DNA of 64,000 nt from NCBI GenBank assembly GCA_951812615.1, contig CATOSU010000002.1, positions 1,178,001 through 1,242,000 on the forward strand. The letters are read 5' to 3'. This document shows, piece by piece, positions 24,848 through 34,854 of this stretch. The position numbers and the translations under genes were made by a program. The notes below the pieces were generated by a model. It had not been told where the DNA came from, ran no database searches, and was given only the letters and a program-made list of their open reading frames with translations. The DNA is from an uncultured Paracoccaceae bacterium. Lineage in GTDB: Bacteria > Pseudomonadota > Alphaproteobacteria > Rhodobacterales > Rhodobacteraceae. The number at the start of each line of letters is the position of its first letter. Position 1 is the stretch's first letter.

Positions 24848-25267
24848 ATGAGCAAGATCAGCGGACGCTGCATGTGCGGAGCCGTTACCGTGACCGCGAT
24901 GGCCACAAAGCCGATCGTGCGGGCGTGTCATTGCGACATGTGCCGCCGTCAGACAAGTTCGATGTTCATGTCGCTGGCGACCGATCCCGGCACGTTGCAG
25001 ATCGAGGGACCTGCGAAATCCTTCCGGTCCTCGGAATGGGCGGAGCGCGGGTTCTGTGAAATCTGTGGCTCGACGCTGTGGTACGGGACCGTCGCAGACG
25101 GTGTGCGCCACATTTCCGCGGGCCTTTTCGAGAACGCGGCGGGTGCGAAGCTGAAGCTGGAGTTCTTTGCCGACATGGTGCCCGAGGGTTATGCGCTGGC
25201 AGGTGACCATCGCAAGATGAACACCGAGGAAATGACCGCGCTGTTTGGGCCGGAGGACGGGGCATGA
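24848..25267 (+). CDS. GFA family (glutathione-dependent formaldehyde-activating type) protein, copy 1
   Basis: A 139-residue zinc protein with the GFA cysteine pattern CMCGAV, CHCDMCRR and CEICGS. The founding member (Gfa of Paracoccus) speeds condensation of formaldehyde with glutathione, but most paralogues are of unknown role. The ATG has GAGGGAGCG upstream. The stop overlaps the start of the second GFA gene (ATGA at 25264-25267). Confidence 0.88.
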   Translation: MSKISGRCMCGAVTVTAMATKPIVRACHCDMCRRQTSSMFMSLATDPGTLQIEGPAKSFRSSEWAERGFCEICGSTLWYGTVADGVRHISAGLFENAAGAKLKLEFFADMVPEGYALAGDHRKMNTEEMTALFGPEDGA

Positions 25268-25701
25268 GCAACCGGGAAGGCGGATGCCTGTGCGGCGCGG
25301 TGCGCTACCGCATCACGAAGCCCGTCAATCATATCGACGTGTGCCATTGCAGCATGTGCCGCAAGCATTCCGGCGGTGTTGGGCTGGGTCTGGAGGCTCC
25401 GACAGGCGGGCTGGAATGGACCGGCGAAGAGAATATTCAAACCTACGTGTCGAGCCCGTGGGCAGAGCGCGGATTTTGCCGGCTTTGCGGATCGAGCCTG
25501 TTCTGGCGCATGACGGCGGACGGGCCGGCAGAGGGCATGATCAGCCTGAGCGCCGGCACGCTGGACGATCTGAACGGTCTGCCGCTGAAAACCGAGATTT
25601 ACATCGACCACAAACCGGACAGTTACGCGTTTGCGGGTGAGACAAAAAAGATGACGCAGGCCGAGGTGGAAGCCGCCTTTGCCCCCGACGGAGGAAACTG
25701 A
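25264..25701 (+). CDS. GFA family protein, copy 2
   Basis: A 145-residue paralogue of the preceding gene with CLCGAV, CHCSMCRK and CRLCGS in equivalent positions. It overlaps the first copy by 4 bp and ends one base before the gltB ATG at 25703. The tandem pair seems to be a local duplication that has diverged. The function beyond zinc binding is not readable; its position suggests co-expression with glutamate synthase. Confidence 0.86.
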   Translation: MSNREGGCLCGAVRYRITKPVNHIDVCHCSMCRKHSGGVGLGLEAPTGGLEWTGEENIQTYVSSPWAERGFCRLCGSSLFWRMTADGPAEGMISLSAGTLDDLNGLPLKTEIYIDHKPDSYAFAGETKKMTQAEVEAAFAPDGGN

Positions 25702-25702
25702 G

Positions 25703-28700
25703 ATGACCAAATTTGATGAAAACTGGGCCCACGCCGAGGCGGAAAAGCGCCAGTGGATGGCAGAAAATGGTCTCTATTCACCGGAAGAAGAGCATTCTTC
25801 CTGCGGCGTGGGGCTGGTTGTTTCGATTGACGGAAAGAAAAGCCGCAAGGTGGTCAAGGCCGGGATCGAGGCGCTGAAGGCGGTCTGGCACAGGGGTGCC
25901 GTGGACGCGGATGGCAAGACCGGTGACGGTGCCGGCATCCATGTGCAGATCCCGCTGCCGTTCTTTTATGATCAGGTGCGCCGCACCGGACACGAACCGC
26001 GTCAGGACGAACTGATGGCGGTGGGGCAGGTGTTTTTGCCGCGCACCGATTTCGGGGCGCAGGAAACCTGCCGGACGATCGTGGAAACCGAGGTGCTGCG
26101 GAAGGGGTACACGATTTATGGCTGGCGCCACGTGCCGGTCGACATCTCGGTGCTGGGCGAAAAGGCCAACGCAACGCGGCCGGAAATCGAACAGATCATC
26201 ATTTCCAATTCCAAGGGCGTGGATGAAGAACGGTTCGAACGGGAATTGTATGTGATCCGCCGCCGGGTCGAAAAGGCGGCAGCGGCCGAAGGCATCGGCG
26301 GGCTGTGTATTGCGTCGCTGTCCTGCCGGTCGATCATCTACAAGGGTATGATGCTGGCGGAGCAGGTGGCCGAGTTTTACCCCGACCTGCTGGATGAACG
26401 GTTCGAAAGCGCGTTCGCGATTTACCATCAGCGGTATTCGACGAACACCTTCCCGCAATGGTGGCTGGCGCAGCCGTTCCGGATGCTGGCCCATAACGGC
26501 GAAATCAACACGCTGAAGGGCAACGTCAACTGGATGAAAAGCCACGAAATCCGGATGGCGTCGGCAACGTTCGGAGAGATGGCCGAAGATATCAAGCCGA
26601 TCATCGCCGGCGGGTCGTCGGATTCCGCGGCGCTGGATGCAGTGTTCGAGGTTCTGGTTCGCGCGGGCCGCACCGCGCCGATGGCCAAGACCATGCTGGT
26701 CCCCGAAAGCTGGTCGAAGCAGGCCAAGGAACTGCCGCAGGCGTGGCAGGACATGTATTCCTATTGCAACGCCGTGATGGAGCCCTGGGACGGGCCCGCG
26801 GCGCTAGCGATGACCGATGGGCGCTGGGTCTGTGCCGGGCTGGACCGCAACGGGCTTCGCCCGATGCGCTATGTCGTCACCGGTGACGGGTTGCTGATTT
26901 CAGGCTCTGAGGCGGGGATGGTGCCGATCGACGAAGCCGTGGTGCGGGAAAAGGGCGCGCTGGGCCCCGGTCAGATGCTGGCGGTGGATATGGCCGAGGG
27001 CCGGTTGTACCACGACACCGAAATCAAGGCCAAGCTGGCGGCGTCGCAGCCGTTCGACGATTGGGTCGGGCGGATCAACGATGTCGACGAGGCCCTGGCG
27101 CAGGTGGCGGAAACGCCGGTTTTCGCAGGTGAGGAGCTGCGGAAACGTCAGATCGCGGCCGGGTATTCGGTTGAAGAGCTGGAACAGATCCTTGCGCCGA
27201 TGGCCGAGGACGGAAAGGAAAGCATCGCGTCGATGGGCGATGACACGCCGGCGGCGGTTCTGAGCAAGCAGTACCGGCCGCTGAGCCACTACTTCCGCCA
27301 GAATTTCAGCCAGGTGACGAACCCGCCGATCGACAGCCTGCGCGAATACCGGGTGATGAGCCTGAAGACGCGGTTCGGTAATCTCAAGAACGTGCTGGAC
27401 GAAGACAGCAGTCAGACCGAGATCATCGTTCTGGAAAGCCCGTTTGTCGGCAACGCCCAGTGGGAAAAGCTGACCGAGCAGTTCAACGCACCGCTTGTCG
27501 AGATCGATTGTACCTTCGAAAGCGACGGCCGGCGGGCGCTGAATGATGCGCTGGACCGGATCCGGTCCGAGGCTGAGGATGCGGTGCGGTCCGGTGCCGG
27601 GCATCTGGTGCTGACGGATCACCATTCGGGTCCGGGCAAGGTGGCGATGCCGATGATTCTGGCCACCAGCGCGGTGCACAGCCACCTGACGCGGCAGGGT
27701 TTGCGGACGTTCTGTTCGCTGAACGTGCGGTCGGCGGAGTGTATTGATCCGCACTATTTCGCGGTGCTGATCGGATGCGGTGCAACGGTGGTGAACGCCT
27801 ATCTGGCCGAGGATTCGCTGGCGGACCGGATAGAACGCGGTTTGCTGGACGGATCGCTGACCGAAGCGGTGGCGCGGTATCGCGATGCGATCGATCAGGG
27901 ATTGCTGAAAATCATGTCCAAGATGGGCATTTCGGTGATCTCGTCCTATCGGGGCGGGCTGAACTTTGAGGCGGTCGGGCTGAGCCGGGCGATGTGCGCG
28001 GAGTTTTTCCCGGGCATGATTTCACGGATTTCCGGGATCGGGGTGAGCGGCATTCAGGTCAAGACCGAGGAAATCCATGCCCGCGGGTGGCAAAGCGGGC
28101 TGAACACGCTGCCGATCGGCGGCATCTACAAATCGCGGGCCTCGGGGGAAACCCACGCGTGGCAGGCGACGTCGATGCACATGATGCAGACCGCCTGTGC
28201 GCGGGCGTCGTTCGAGATGTGGAAGCAGTTTTCGGCCAAGATGCAGTCCACGCCGCCGATCCATCTGCGCGACCTGCTGGACATGAAACCGCCGGGCAAG
28301 CCGGTTCCGCTGGATGAGGTGGAGAGCATCACCGCGATCCGCAAGCGGTTCGTGACGCCGGGCATGAGCCTGGGCGCGCTGAGCCCCGAGGCGCATAAGA
28401 CGCTGAACGTGGCGATGAACCGGATCGGGGCCAAGTCCGACAGCGGCGAAGGCGGCGAAGATCCGGCACATTTCGTGCCGGAACCAAACGGCGACAATCC
28501 CAGCGCCAAGATCAAGCAGGTGGCATCGGGCCGGTTCGGCGTGACGGCCGAGTACCTGAACCATTGTGAAGAGCTGGAAATCAAGGTGGCCCAGGGCGCC
28601 AAGCCGGGCGAAGGCGGCCAGTTGCCGGGCATGAAGGTCACCGACCTGATCGCGCGGCTGCGGCATTCGACCAAAGGTGTCACGCTGATCAGCCCGCCGC

Positions 28701-30238
28701 CGCATCACGATATCTATTCGATCGAGGATCTGGCGCAGCTGATCTATGACCTCAAGCAGATCAACCCGCGCTGCAAGGTGACGGTCAAGCTGGTGGCGTC
28801 GTCCGGCGTGGGCACCATTGCTGCCGGTGTGGCCAAGGCCAAGGCGGACGTGATCCTGATTTCGGGACACAATGGCGGGACCGGGGCCAGCCCGGCGACC
28901 AGCATCAAATATGCGGGTCTGCCTTGGGAAATGGGCCTGACCGAGGCGCATCAGGTTCTGGCGATGAACAATTTGCGTGGCCGGGTCACGTTGCGCACCG
29001 ATGGCGGGCTGCGCACCGGGCGCGACATTGTGATGGCGGCGATGATGGGGGCCGAGGAATACGGCATTGGCACCGCCGCACTGATCGCGATGGGGTGCAT
29101 CATGGTGCGCCAGTGCCAGTCCAACACCTGTCCTGTCGGGGTTTGCACGCAGGATCCGGCGCTGCGCGAGAAATTCACCGGCAATGCCGACAAGGTGGTG
29201 AACCTGATCACGTTCTACGCGCAGGAAGTGCGCGAGATCCTCGCCGAACTTGGCGCGCGGTCGCTGGACGAGGTGATCGGGCGCGCGGATCTGCTGACGC
29301 AGGTCAGCCGCGGATCGGCGCATCTGGACGATCTGGACCTGAACCCGCTGCTGATCACGGTCGATGGATCCGACAGCATTGTCTATGACCGCAACAAGCC
29401 GCGCGAAACCGTGCCGGACACGCTGGATGCAGAGATCGTGCGGGACGCGGCGCGTTTCCTTGAAGACGGCGAGAAGATGCAGCTGAGCTATGCGGTGCAG
29501 AACACGCACCGGACCGTGGGGACCCGCGTGTCCAGCCATATCGTTCGTAATTTCGGTATGCGGAATACGCTTCAGACCGATCACCTGACGGTCAAGTTGC
29601 AGGGATCCGCCGGACAATCGTTGGGCGCATTCGCGGCGCCGGGGCTGAAGCTGGAGGTTTCCGGTGACGCAAACGACTATGTCGGCAAGGGGCTGAGCGG
29701 CGGTATGATCGTTGTCCGTCCGCCCCAGGTCAGCCCGCTGGAGGCCTGCGAGAACACCATCATCGGCAACACGGTCCTGTACGGTGCGACGGATGGTTAT
29801 CTTTTCGCGGCAGGTCGCGCCGGCGAACGTTTTGCGGTTCGGAATTCGGGCGCACAGGTGGTTGTCGAGGGCTGTGGGTCCAACGGGTGCGAATACATGA
29901 CCGGTGGGGTTGCTGTTATCCTCGGATCGATCGGTGCGAATTTCGGTGCGGGCATGACCGGCGGCATGGCCTATCTGTATGACCCGGACGGTTCTGCGCA
30001 GACGATGATGAACATGGAAACGCTGGTGGTTTGCCCGGTGACGGTGCAGCACTGGGAATCGCAGCTTGAAACGCTCATTGAACGGCACGCCGAAGAAACC
30101 CGCAGCCGCAAGGCGATGGATATTCTTCAGCATTGGGATGTGGAGCGTGTAAACTTCCTGCAGGTGTGCCCGAAAGAGATGCTGGTTCATCTGCCACATC
30201 CGCTGAGCCTCGAAGAGAAGGCTGTGCCTGCAGAGTGA
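25703..30238 (+). CDS. gltB: Glutamate synthase [NADPH] large subunit
   Basis: Makes two glutamates from 2-oxoglutarate and glutamine. At 1511 residues it has the standard layout. It opens with an N-terminal class II amidotransferase domain, whose nucleophile Cys34 follows a propeptide (EEEHSSCGVG). A central domain, an FMN-binding synthase domain with a 3Fe-4S site (CQSNTCPVGVCTQDP) and a C-terminal beta-helix with glycine repeats follow. The frame is open eight codons further upstream, but the ATG at 25703 has GGAGGAAAC before it and gives the usual N terminus. It is followed by mtgA after 42 bp. Confidence 0.97.
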   Translation: MTKFDENWAHAEAEKRQWMAENGLYSPEEEHSSCGVGLVVSIDGKKSRKVVKAGIEALKAVWHRGAVDADGKTGDGAGIHVQIPLPFFYDQVRRTGHEPRQDELMAVGQVFLPRTDFGAQETCRTIVETEVLRKGYTIYGWRHVPVDISVLGEKANATRPEIEQIIISNSKGVDEERFERELYVIRRRVEKAAAAEGIGGLCIASLSCRSIIYKGMMLAEQVAEFYPDLLDERFESAFAIYHQRYSTNTFPQWWLAQPFRMLAHNGEINTLKGNVNWMKSHEIRMASATFGEMAEDIKPIIAGGSSDSAALDAVFEVLVRAGRTAPMAKTMLVPESWSKQAKELPQAWQDMYSYCNAVMEPWDGPAALAMTDGRWVCAGLDRNGLRPMRYVVTGDGLLISGSEAGMVPIDEAVVREKGALGPGQMLAVDMAEGRLYHDTEIKAKLAASQPFDDWVGRINDVDEALAQVAETPVFAGEELRKRQIAAGYSVEELEQILAPMAEDGKESIASMGDDTPAAVLSKQYRPLSHYFRQNFSQVTNPPIDSLREYRVMSLKTRFGNLKNVLDEDSSQTEIIVLESPFVGNAQWEKLTEQFNAPLVEIDCTFESDGRRALNDALDRIRSEAEDAVRSGAGHLVLTDHHSGPGKVAMPMILATSAVHSHLTRQGLRTFCSLNVRSAECIDPHYFAVLIGCGATVVNAYLAEDSLADRIERGLLDGSLTEAVARYRDAIDQGLLKIMSKMGISVISSYRGGLNFEAVGLSRAMCAEFFPGMISRISGIGVSGIQVKTEEIHARGWQSGLNTLPIGGIYKSRASGETHAWQATSMHMMQTACARASFEMWKQFSAKMQSTPPIHLRDLLDMKPPGKPVPLDEVESITAIRKRFVTPGMSLGALSPEAHKTLNVAMNRIGAKSDSGEGGEDPAHFVPEPNGDNPSAKIKQVASGRFGVTAEYLNHCEELEIKVAQGAKPGEGGQLPGMKVTDLIARLRHSTKGVTLISPPPHHDIYSIEDLAQLIYDLKQINPRCKVTVKLVASSGVGTIAAGVAKAKADVILISGHNGGTGASPATSIKYAGLPWEMGLTEAHQVLAMNNLRGRVTLRTDGGLRTGRDIVMAAMMGAEEYGIGTAALIAMGCIMVRQCQSNTCPVGVCTQDPALREKFTGNADKVVNLITFYAQEVREILAELGARSLDEVIGRADLLTQVSRGSAHLDDLDLNPLLITVDGSDSIVYDRNKPRETVPDTLDAEIVRDAARFLEDGEKMQLSYAVQNTHRTVGTRVSSHIVRNFGMRNTLQTDHLTVKLQGSAGQSLGAFAAPGLKLEVSGDANDYVGKGLSGGMIVVRPPQVSPLEACENTIIGNTVLYGATDGYLFAAGRAGERFAVRNSGAQVVVEGCGSNGCEYMTGGVAVILGSIGANFGAGMTGGMAYLYDPDGSAQTMMNMETLVVCPVTVQHWESQLETLIERHAEETRSRKAMDILQHWDVERVNFLQVCPKEMLVHLPHPLSLEEKAVPAE

Positions 30239-30280
30239 CAGGATGCTTGTTCGGCCGTCGTGCCGGTCGTATGAGCGGAC

Positions 30281-31033
30281 ATGGCCAAGCGTAAGACCAA
30301 AGCGAAACCAAAGTCCCGGCGTCCAACGAGGCGCCGGGCCGTTCCGGTCCGCGAACGGCGGGGCCCGCTGCGATGGCTGGGCTTTATCGTGCTGCGAAGT
30401 ACGACGATCCTTATCCTTGGAACATTGGCGCTGATCATCCTGTACACGGTGGTGAACCCACCGATCACCCATACGATCTGGGCGGAAAAGCGACGGCTGG
30501 GTGACGTGGACCGGCAATGGGTGGCGCTGGAAGAAATAGCGCCGGTCATGGCGCGCAGCGTTGTTGCTGCGGAGGATGCCAAATTCTGTCTGCACTGGGG
30601 ATTTGACGTGGATGCGATCCGGGCCGCGATGGAAAACGGGGCAAATCGCGGGGCATCGACGATCACGCAGCAAACCGTCAAGAACGTGTTTCTCTGGCAG
30701 GGGCGCAGCTGGATCCGGAAGCTGCTGGAAGCGGCGATCACCCCTGCGGTCGAAGCGATCTGGTCCAAACGCCGGATCATCGAGGTTTATCTGAACGTGG
30801 CCGAAATGGGCGAAGGCGTGTTCGGCGTGGAAGCGGCGGCGCGGAGTGCCTTCGGGGTCGGGCCGGATGCGCTGAGCGGTCGGCAGGCGGCGCTGCTGGC
30901 GGCAATTCTGCCCGCGCCGAAGTCGCGCTCGGCGTCAAAGCCCAGCACCCGCGTGTCACAACGGGCCGCGGCGATCATGGACGGAGCCGCCACGATTCAG
31001 GCGGATGGGCGCGCGTCGTGTTTCGAGGATTGA
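30281..31033 (+). CDS. mtgA: Monofunctional biosynthetic peptidoglycan transglycosylase
   Basis: Polymerises lipid II glycan strands at the periplasmic face of the inner membrane. The 250-residue GT51 protein has a basic N terminus, one membrane anchor (about 44-65) and the catalytic EDAKFCLHWGFD motif (Glu near 95). The second motif GASTITQQTVKNVF and KRRIIEVYLN follow. There is no transpeptidase domain. The length is typical for MtgA. Confidence 0.94.
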   Translation: MAKRKTKAKPKSRRPTRRRAVPVRERRGPLRWLGFIVLRSTTILILGTLALIILYTVVNPPITHTIWAEKRRLGDVDRQWVALEEIAPVMARSVVAAEDAKFCLHWGFDVDAIRAAMENGANRGASTITQQTVKNVFLWQGRSWIRKLLEAAITPAVEAIWSKRRIIEVYLNVAEMGEGVFGVEAAARSAFGVGPDALSGRQAALLAAILPAPKSRSASKPSTRVSQRAAAIMDGAATIQADGRASCFED

Positions 31034-31090
31034 AAATCGCTGCGCGGGCAGGCATTGAAGACCAGATTGATTGCATCAGACCCCGAGCAC

Positions 31091-31756
31091 ATGGCCAAGC
31101 TGTTTCACGTTCCTCTGTCCCCGTTTTGCCGAAAGGTTCGCCTGAGCCTTGCCGAGAAGAAGATAGATGTGGAATTGGTCGAGGAACGGTATTGGGAGGC
31201 TGAACCGGATTTCCTGCGGCGCAATCCGGCGGCCAAGGTCCCGGTGATCCGGCTGGACGGCCGGATGATGTCCGAAAGCGCGGCCATCTGCGAATATATC
31301 GAGGAAACCCGCCCCGAACCGCCCCTGATGCCCTCCGAGCCCGAAGCGCGCTACGAGGTGCGGCGGCTGGTGGGATGGTTCGACGACAAGTTCCATCACG
31401 AGGTGACGGCCAAGCTGCTCTATGAGCGGGTGAATAAGAAGGTGACCGGCGCAGGTTATCCCGACAGCACCAATGTCAAAGCCGGTGCCAAGGCGATCAA
31501 GTACCATCTGGATTACATGGCGTGGCTGCTGGACCACCGGCGCTGGCTGGCGGGGGATGTGATGACGCTGGCGGATTTTGCAGCCGCGGCGCATTTGTCG
31601 AGCCTGGACTATATTTCTGACGTGGACTGGAACCGGTCCCATGTGGTCAAGGACTGGTACGCCAAGATCAAATCGCGCCCGGCCTTCCGGTCGATCCTGG
31701 CCGACCAGATCTCGGGTTTTCGCCCGCCGCCGCATTATGCAGATCTTGATTTCTGA
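31091..31756 (+). CDS. Glutathione S-transferase family protein
   Basis: A 221-residue soluble GST. The N-terminal thioredoxin-like domain begins AKLFHVPLSPFCRKVRLSL and has the cis-proline motif AAKVPVI and ESAAICEYIEE. A helical C-terminal domain contains TLADFAAAAH. A serine/cysteine (SPFC) in place of the tyrosine suggests a bacterial zeta- or theta-like class. The ATG at 31091 begins the fold; a TTG at 31055 is less likely. The substrate is unknown. It is followed by a repeat element before queG. Confidence 0.88.
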   Translation: MAKLFHVPLSPFCRKVRLSLAEKKIDVELVEERYWEAEPDFLRRNPAAKVPVIRLDGRMMSESAAICEYIEETRPEPPLMPSEPEARYEVRRLVGWFDDKFHHEVTAKLLYERVNKKVTGAGYPDSTNVKAGAKAIKYHLDYMAWLLDHRRWLAGDVMTLADFAAAAHLSSLDYISDVDWNRSHVVKDWYAKIKSRPAFRSILADQISGFRPPPHYADLDF

Positions 31757-31770
31757 TCCGCCGTTGGATT

Positions 31771-31833
31771 GGGGGCGCTGCCCCCGCCGCGCTGACGCGC
31801 GACTCCCCCGGGATATTTACAGCAAGAGGAAAA
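31771..31833. repeat. Dispersed hairpin-plus-CCCCGGGATATTT repeat, copy 1
   Basis: A GGGGGC-GCT-GCCCCC hairpin (31771-31785) and a GC-rich spacer are followed by CTCCCCCGGGATATTTACAG and CAAGAGGAAAA, ending two bases before the queG start. The same layout occurs at 44483-44532, and an inverted partial copy at 44651-44680. Such repeats are frequent between genes in Rhodobacteraceae. Here its AAGAGGAAA end doubles as the queG ribosome site. Confidence 0.7.
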
Positions 31834-31834
31834 C

Positions 31835-32869
31835 ATGGGCGGGGCGTTGAAATCCCGTCTGGTGGCGCGGGCGCTGGAGGAAGGGTTTGTCGCTGCGCGG
31901 GTTTGCCGGCCGGATGCCGTGCCGGAGGTGATGGGGCGGCTGCAGGTCTTTATCGATGCGGGCTATCACGGGCAGATGGGCTGGCTGGCCGAGCGGGTGC
32001 ATTGGCGGGGCGATCCGGCGGCCTTGTGGCCCGAGGCGCGGTCGGTGCTGATGCTGGCCGAGAGCTATGCGCCGGCGCAGGATCCGTTGGCCGTGCTGGA
32101 ACGACGCGCGCGCGGCGCGATCAGCGTTTATGCGCAGAACCGGGACTATCACGATCTGGTCAAGAAGCGGCTGAAGCGGCTGGGCCGCTGGCTGATCAAG
32201 GAGGCGGGCGGAGAGATCAAGGTGTTCGTCGACACGGCGCCGGTCCCGGAAAAGGCGCTGGGACAGGCCGCCGGGCTGGGATGGCAGGGGAAACACACCA
32301 ATCTGGTCAGCCGGGATTGGGGAAACTGGGCCTTTATTGGGTCTGTTTTTACCACTCTGGAGCTTGCACCCGATGAACCGGAGCGGGATCATTGCGGGAC
32401 ATGCCGGGCCTGTCTGGACATCTGTCCGACGGATGCGTTTCCGGCGCCTTACCAACTGGATGCACGGCGCTGCATTTCTTACCTGACGATCGAGCACAAG
32501 GGCCCGGTGAGCGAGGAGCTGCGTCCGCTACTGGGCAACCGGATTTACGGATGCGACGATTGCCTGGCGGTGTGTCCGTGGAACAAGTTCGCCGTACAGG
32601 CCAGCGATCTGCGCTATCTGGCGCGCGATGATCTGGCCGCGCCGATGCTGGCGGATCTGGCCGCGTTGGATGACGCCGCCTTCCGCGCCAAGTTTTCAGG
32701 ATCGCCGGTCAAGCGAATTGGGCGCGACCGGTTTGTTCGCAATGTGCTTTACGCGATCGGAAATTCGGGTCTGTCCGAGCTGAAACCGGCCGCTGCCCGG
32801 CTGACCGAAGACCCCGACCCGACCGTCGCCGATGCCGCGCGCTGGGCCTGTGGGCGTCTTTCGGACTGA
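31835..32869 (+). CDS. queG: Epoxyqueuosine reductase
   Basis: Cobalamin- and Fe-S-dependent enzyme that reduces epoxyqueuosine to queuosine in tRNA. The 344-residue protein has two 4Fe-4S motifs, [12 protein letters not shown] and [11 protein letters not shown]. It also has the family segments [16 protein letters not shown] and [11 protein letters not shown]. The C-terminal HEAT-like part ends in [11 protein letters not shown]. The ribosome site AAGAGGAAA comes from the repeat just upstream. It is convergent with msrA. Confidence 0.95.
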   Translation: MGGALKSRLVARALEEGFVAARVCRPDAVPEVMGRLQVFIDAGYHGQMGWLAERVHWRGDPAALWPEARSVLMLAESYAPAQDPLAVLERRARGAISVYAQNRDYHDLVKKRLKRLGRWLIKEAGGEIKVFVDTAPVPEKALGQAAGLGWQGKHTNLVSRDWGNWAFIGSVFTTLELAPDEPERDHCGTCRACLDICPTDAFPAPYQLDARRCISYLTIEHKGPVSEELRPLLGNRIYGCDDCLAVCPWNKFAVQASDLRYLARDDLAAPMLADLAALDDAAFRAKFSGSPVKRIGRDRFVRNVLYAIGNSGLSELKPAAARLTEDPDPTVADAARWACGRLSD

Positions 32870-32890
32870 CCGGGCCGGCCGTGTTTGTCT

Positions 32891-33403
32891 CTATTCCGCC
32901 GCATCCCGCTTGGGCAGAACCCAGTCCGGGCGCAGGAAGTGGCAGGTGTAACCGTTCGGGAACCGTTCGAGGTAATCCTGATGCTCGGGCTCGGCTTCCC
33001 AGAAATCTCCGACGGGTTCCAGCTCGGTCACGACCTTGCCGGGCCAGAGCCCGGATGCGTTGACGTCGGCAATGGTATCAAGCGCCACGGCTTTTTGGTC
33101 TTCGTCGACGAAATAGATCGCGGACCGGTAGCTGAGGCCAATATCATTGCCCTGCCGGTTCAGCGTGGTCGGATCGTGGATCTGGAAGAACATTTCGAGC
33201 AGTTTGCGATAGCTGATCTGCGCCGGATCGAAGTAGATCTCGATCCCTTCGGCGTGTGTGCCGTGATTGCGGTATGTGGCGTTGGGGACATCGCCACCGG
33301 TATAGCCAACAACGGTTTTCTTCACGCCGGGCAGCTTGCGGATCAGGTCCTGCATGCCCCAGAAGCATCCGCCGGCCAGAACGGCCCGGTTCAGATCGGT
33401 CAT
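32891..33403 (-). CDS. msrA: Peptide-methionine (S)-S-oxide reductase
   Basis: Repairs the S epimer of methionine sulfoxide in proteins. The 170-residue protein has the catalytic GCFWG motif (Cys near 13), GYTGGD and the [12 protein letters not shown] segment. It overlaps the msrB stop by 4 bp, so the two are translationally coupled. There is no signal peptide, so it is cytoplasmic. Confidence 0.95.
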   Translation of the reverse strand: MTDLNRAVLAGGCFWGMQDLIRKLPGVKKTVVGYTGGDVPNATYRNHGTHAEGIEIYFDPAQISYRKLLEMFFQIHDPTTLNRQGNDIGLSYRSAIYFVDEDQKAVALDTIADVNASGLWPGKVVTELEPVGDFWEAEPEHQDYLERFPNGYTCHFLRPDWVLPKRDAAE

Positions 33404-33855
33404 GTTACGTCCTCCACCTGTTTGATGTAATCTCCGTAGCCCTGGGCCTCCATGTCGTCGCGATGGACGAACCGGAGAGACGCGGAGTTTATGCAGTAGC
33501 GCAGCCCGCCGCGGTCGCGCGGGCCGTCCGGAAAGACATGGCCAAGGTGACTGTCGCCGTTGGTCGAGCGGACCTCGGTACGGATCATGCCCAGAGTGCG
33601 ATCTTCGAGCTCTGCGACATTTGCGGGCTCAATCGGTTTGGTGAAACTGGGCCAGCCGCATCCGCTTTCATACTTGTCGGCGGACGCAAACAGCGGCTCA
33701 CCCGAGACGATGTCGACGTAGATGCCCGGCTCTTTGTTGCCAAGAAGCTTGCCGGTGCCGGGGCGTTCCGTTCCGGAATTCTGGGTCACGTAGAATTCCT
33801 CGGGCGACAGGGCGGCGATGGCATCGGGGTCTTTGAAGTATTTGGTCATGGACAC
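33400..33855 (-). CDS. msrB: Peptide-methionine (R)-S-oxide reductase
   Basis: Repairs the R epimer. The 151-residue protein has [17 protein letters not shown] and the catalytic RYCINSASL. The two CxxC pairs that bind structural zinc in most MsrB proteins are absent (positions read VDIVSG and STNGD), so this is a zinc-free type. First gene of the msrBA pair. Confidence 0.94.
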   Translation of the reverse strand: MSMTKYFKDPDAIAALSPEEFYVTQNSGTERPGTGKLLGNKEPGIYVDIVSGEPLFASADKYESGCGWPSFTKPIEPANVAELEDRTLGMIRTEVRSTNGDSHLGHVFPDGPRDRGGLRYCINSASLRFVHRDDMEAQGYGDYIKQVEDVT

Positions 33856-33938
33856 CTCTTTGGTCGGTTGAGGTTCAGATGGGGCAGGTTGCGGAGAATG
33901 AAAGGACTATTTCAGCCGGATCGCAAGGGTGTGTGGAA

Positions 33939-33956
33939 CGGCCCGCGCGCGGGCCG
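33939..33956 (-). terminator. Perfect GC-rich palindrome after the EamA gene
   Basis: CGGCCCGCGCGCGGGCCG is self-complementary over 18 bases and starts 14 bases after the EamA stop on the minus strand. It would form a stable hairpin ending the VOC-EamA transcript. There is no T tract, so termination is not certain. Confidence 0.4.
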
Positions 33957-33969
33957 GGTGAAAATCCGT

Positions 33970-34851
33970 TCAGGGATCGGCCGCCGGCCTGTTCTGACGC
34001 GATAGCTGAACGGCGAGGATACCGGCAGTCACAATGGCAACGCCCAGCAGGTCGAGCGGGCCCAGCCGCTCTCCGAGAAGGACCGCAGCAATGCCGACGC
34101 CGAATACCGGGTTGAGGAAATGGAACGTGGCGGCCCGGATTGCCCCGATCCGGTCCAGCAGCAGGAACCAGACATAGGTTGCCAGCAGGCCGGGCACCAG
34201 CGTCGTATAAAGGAAGGCAAGGATCAGCGGTGTCGTCAGGTTGATCCGTGGCGTTTCAAAGACCAGTGTCGCCAGAAACAACGCCGCAGACCCGACCAGC
34301 ATCTGCAACCCGACAATCATCATGAAATTGCCGCCCGATGTCGCGCCGCGAACGGCCAGAGTGGCGAATGTCAGGGCCAGCACGCCGACGCCGCACAGCG
34401 TGATACCATAGAGATCGACACCGGCGTTTATCCGCGACCCCATGATCAGCGCCACGCCACAAAACCCGGCGATCAGCCCGATGATCCCCAGCGGGCGCAG
34501 GGTTTGGTTGAAAATGACCCATGTGGCGACAGCCACCAGCAGCGGCATCGTCGAGGCTATGATCGCGGCCAGCCCGGCCTCGACCGTTTGCATGGCGACG
34601 AAATACAGCCCCAGATAAAGCGCGTTCTGGCAGATGCCGAACAGAATGGTCAGATACCATTGCTGGCGGGTCAGGTACCAGCTCTGGCCCATGGCGCGGG
34701 CCAGCAGCACCCCCAGCAGCCCCGACAGCAAAAAGCGCAGTGCCAGCGAAAACAGCGGAGAGGCATCCGTCACGATGATCCGGGCCGAGCTGAAGGCCGA
34801 GGACCACATGAAGGCAAAGGCCAGGCCCATGAGGATGGCGCGGGTGTCCAA
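33970..34851 (-). CDS. EamA/DMT family transporter
   Basis: A 293-residue inner-membrane protein with about ten hydrophobic segments and the internal two-fold repeat of EamA (drug/metabolite transporter) proteins. The first copy begins MGLAFAFMWSSAFSSARI. The exported metabolite cannot be told from the sequence; relatives export amino acids and related compounds. It lies 3 bp downstream of the VOC gene, so they are probably co-transcribed. Confidence 0.88.
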   Translation of the reverse strand: MDTRAILMGLAFAFMWSSAFSSARIIVTDASPLFSLALRFLLSGLLGVLLARAMGQSWYLTRQQWYLTILFGICQNALYLGLYFVAMQTVEAGLAAIIASTMPLLVAVATWVIFNQTLRPLGIIGLIAGFCGVALIMGSRINAGVDLYGITLCGVGVLALTFATLAVRGATSGGNFMMIVGLQMLVGSAALFLATLVFETPRINLTTPLILAFLYTTLVPGLLATYVWFLLLDRIGAIRAATFHFLNPVFGVGIAAVLLGERLGPLDLLGVAIVTAGILAVQLSRQNRPAADP

Positions 34852-34854
34852 GGA

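Noticed and set aside
28022-30673. Very long open frame antisense to gltB
   Set aside because: High-GC third-position bias opens antisense frames; the translation is Arg/His/Gln-rich without any domain.
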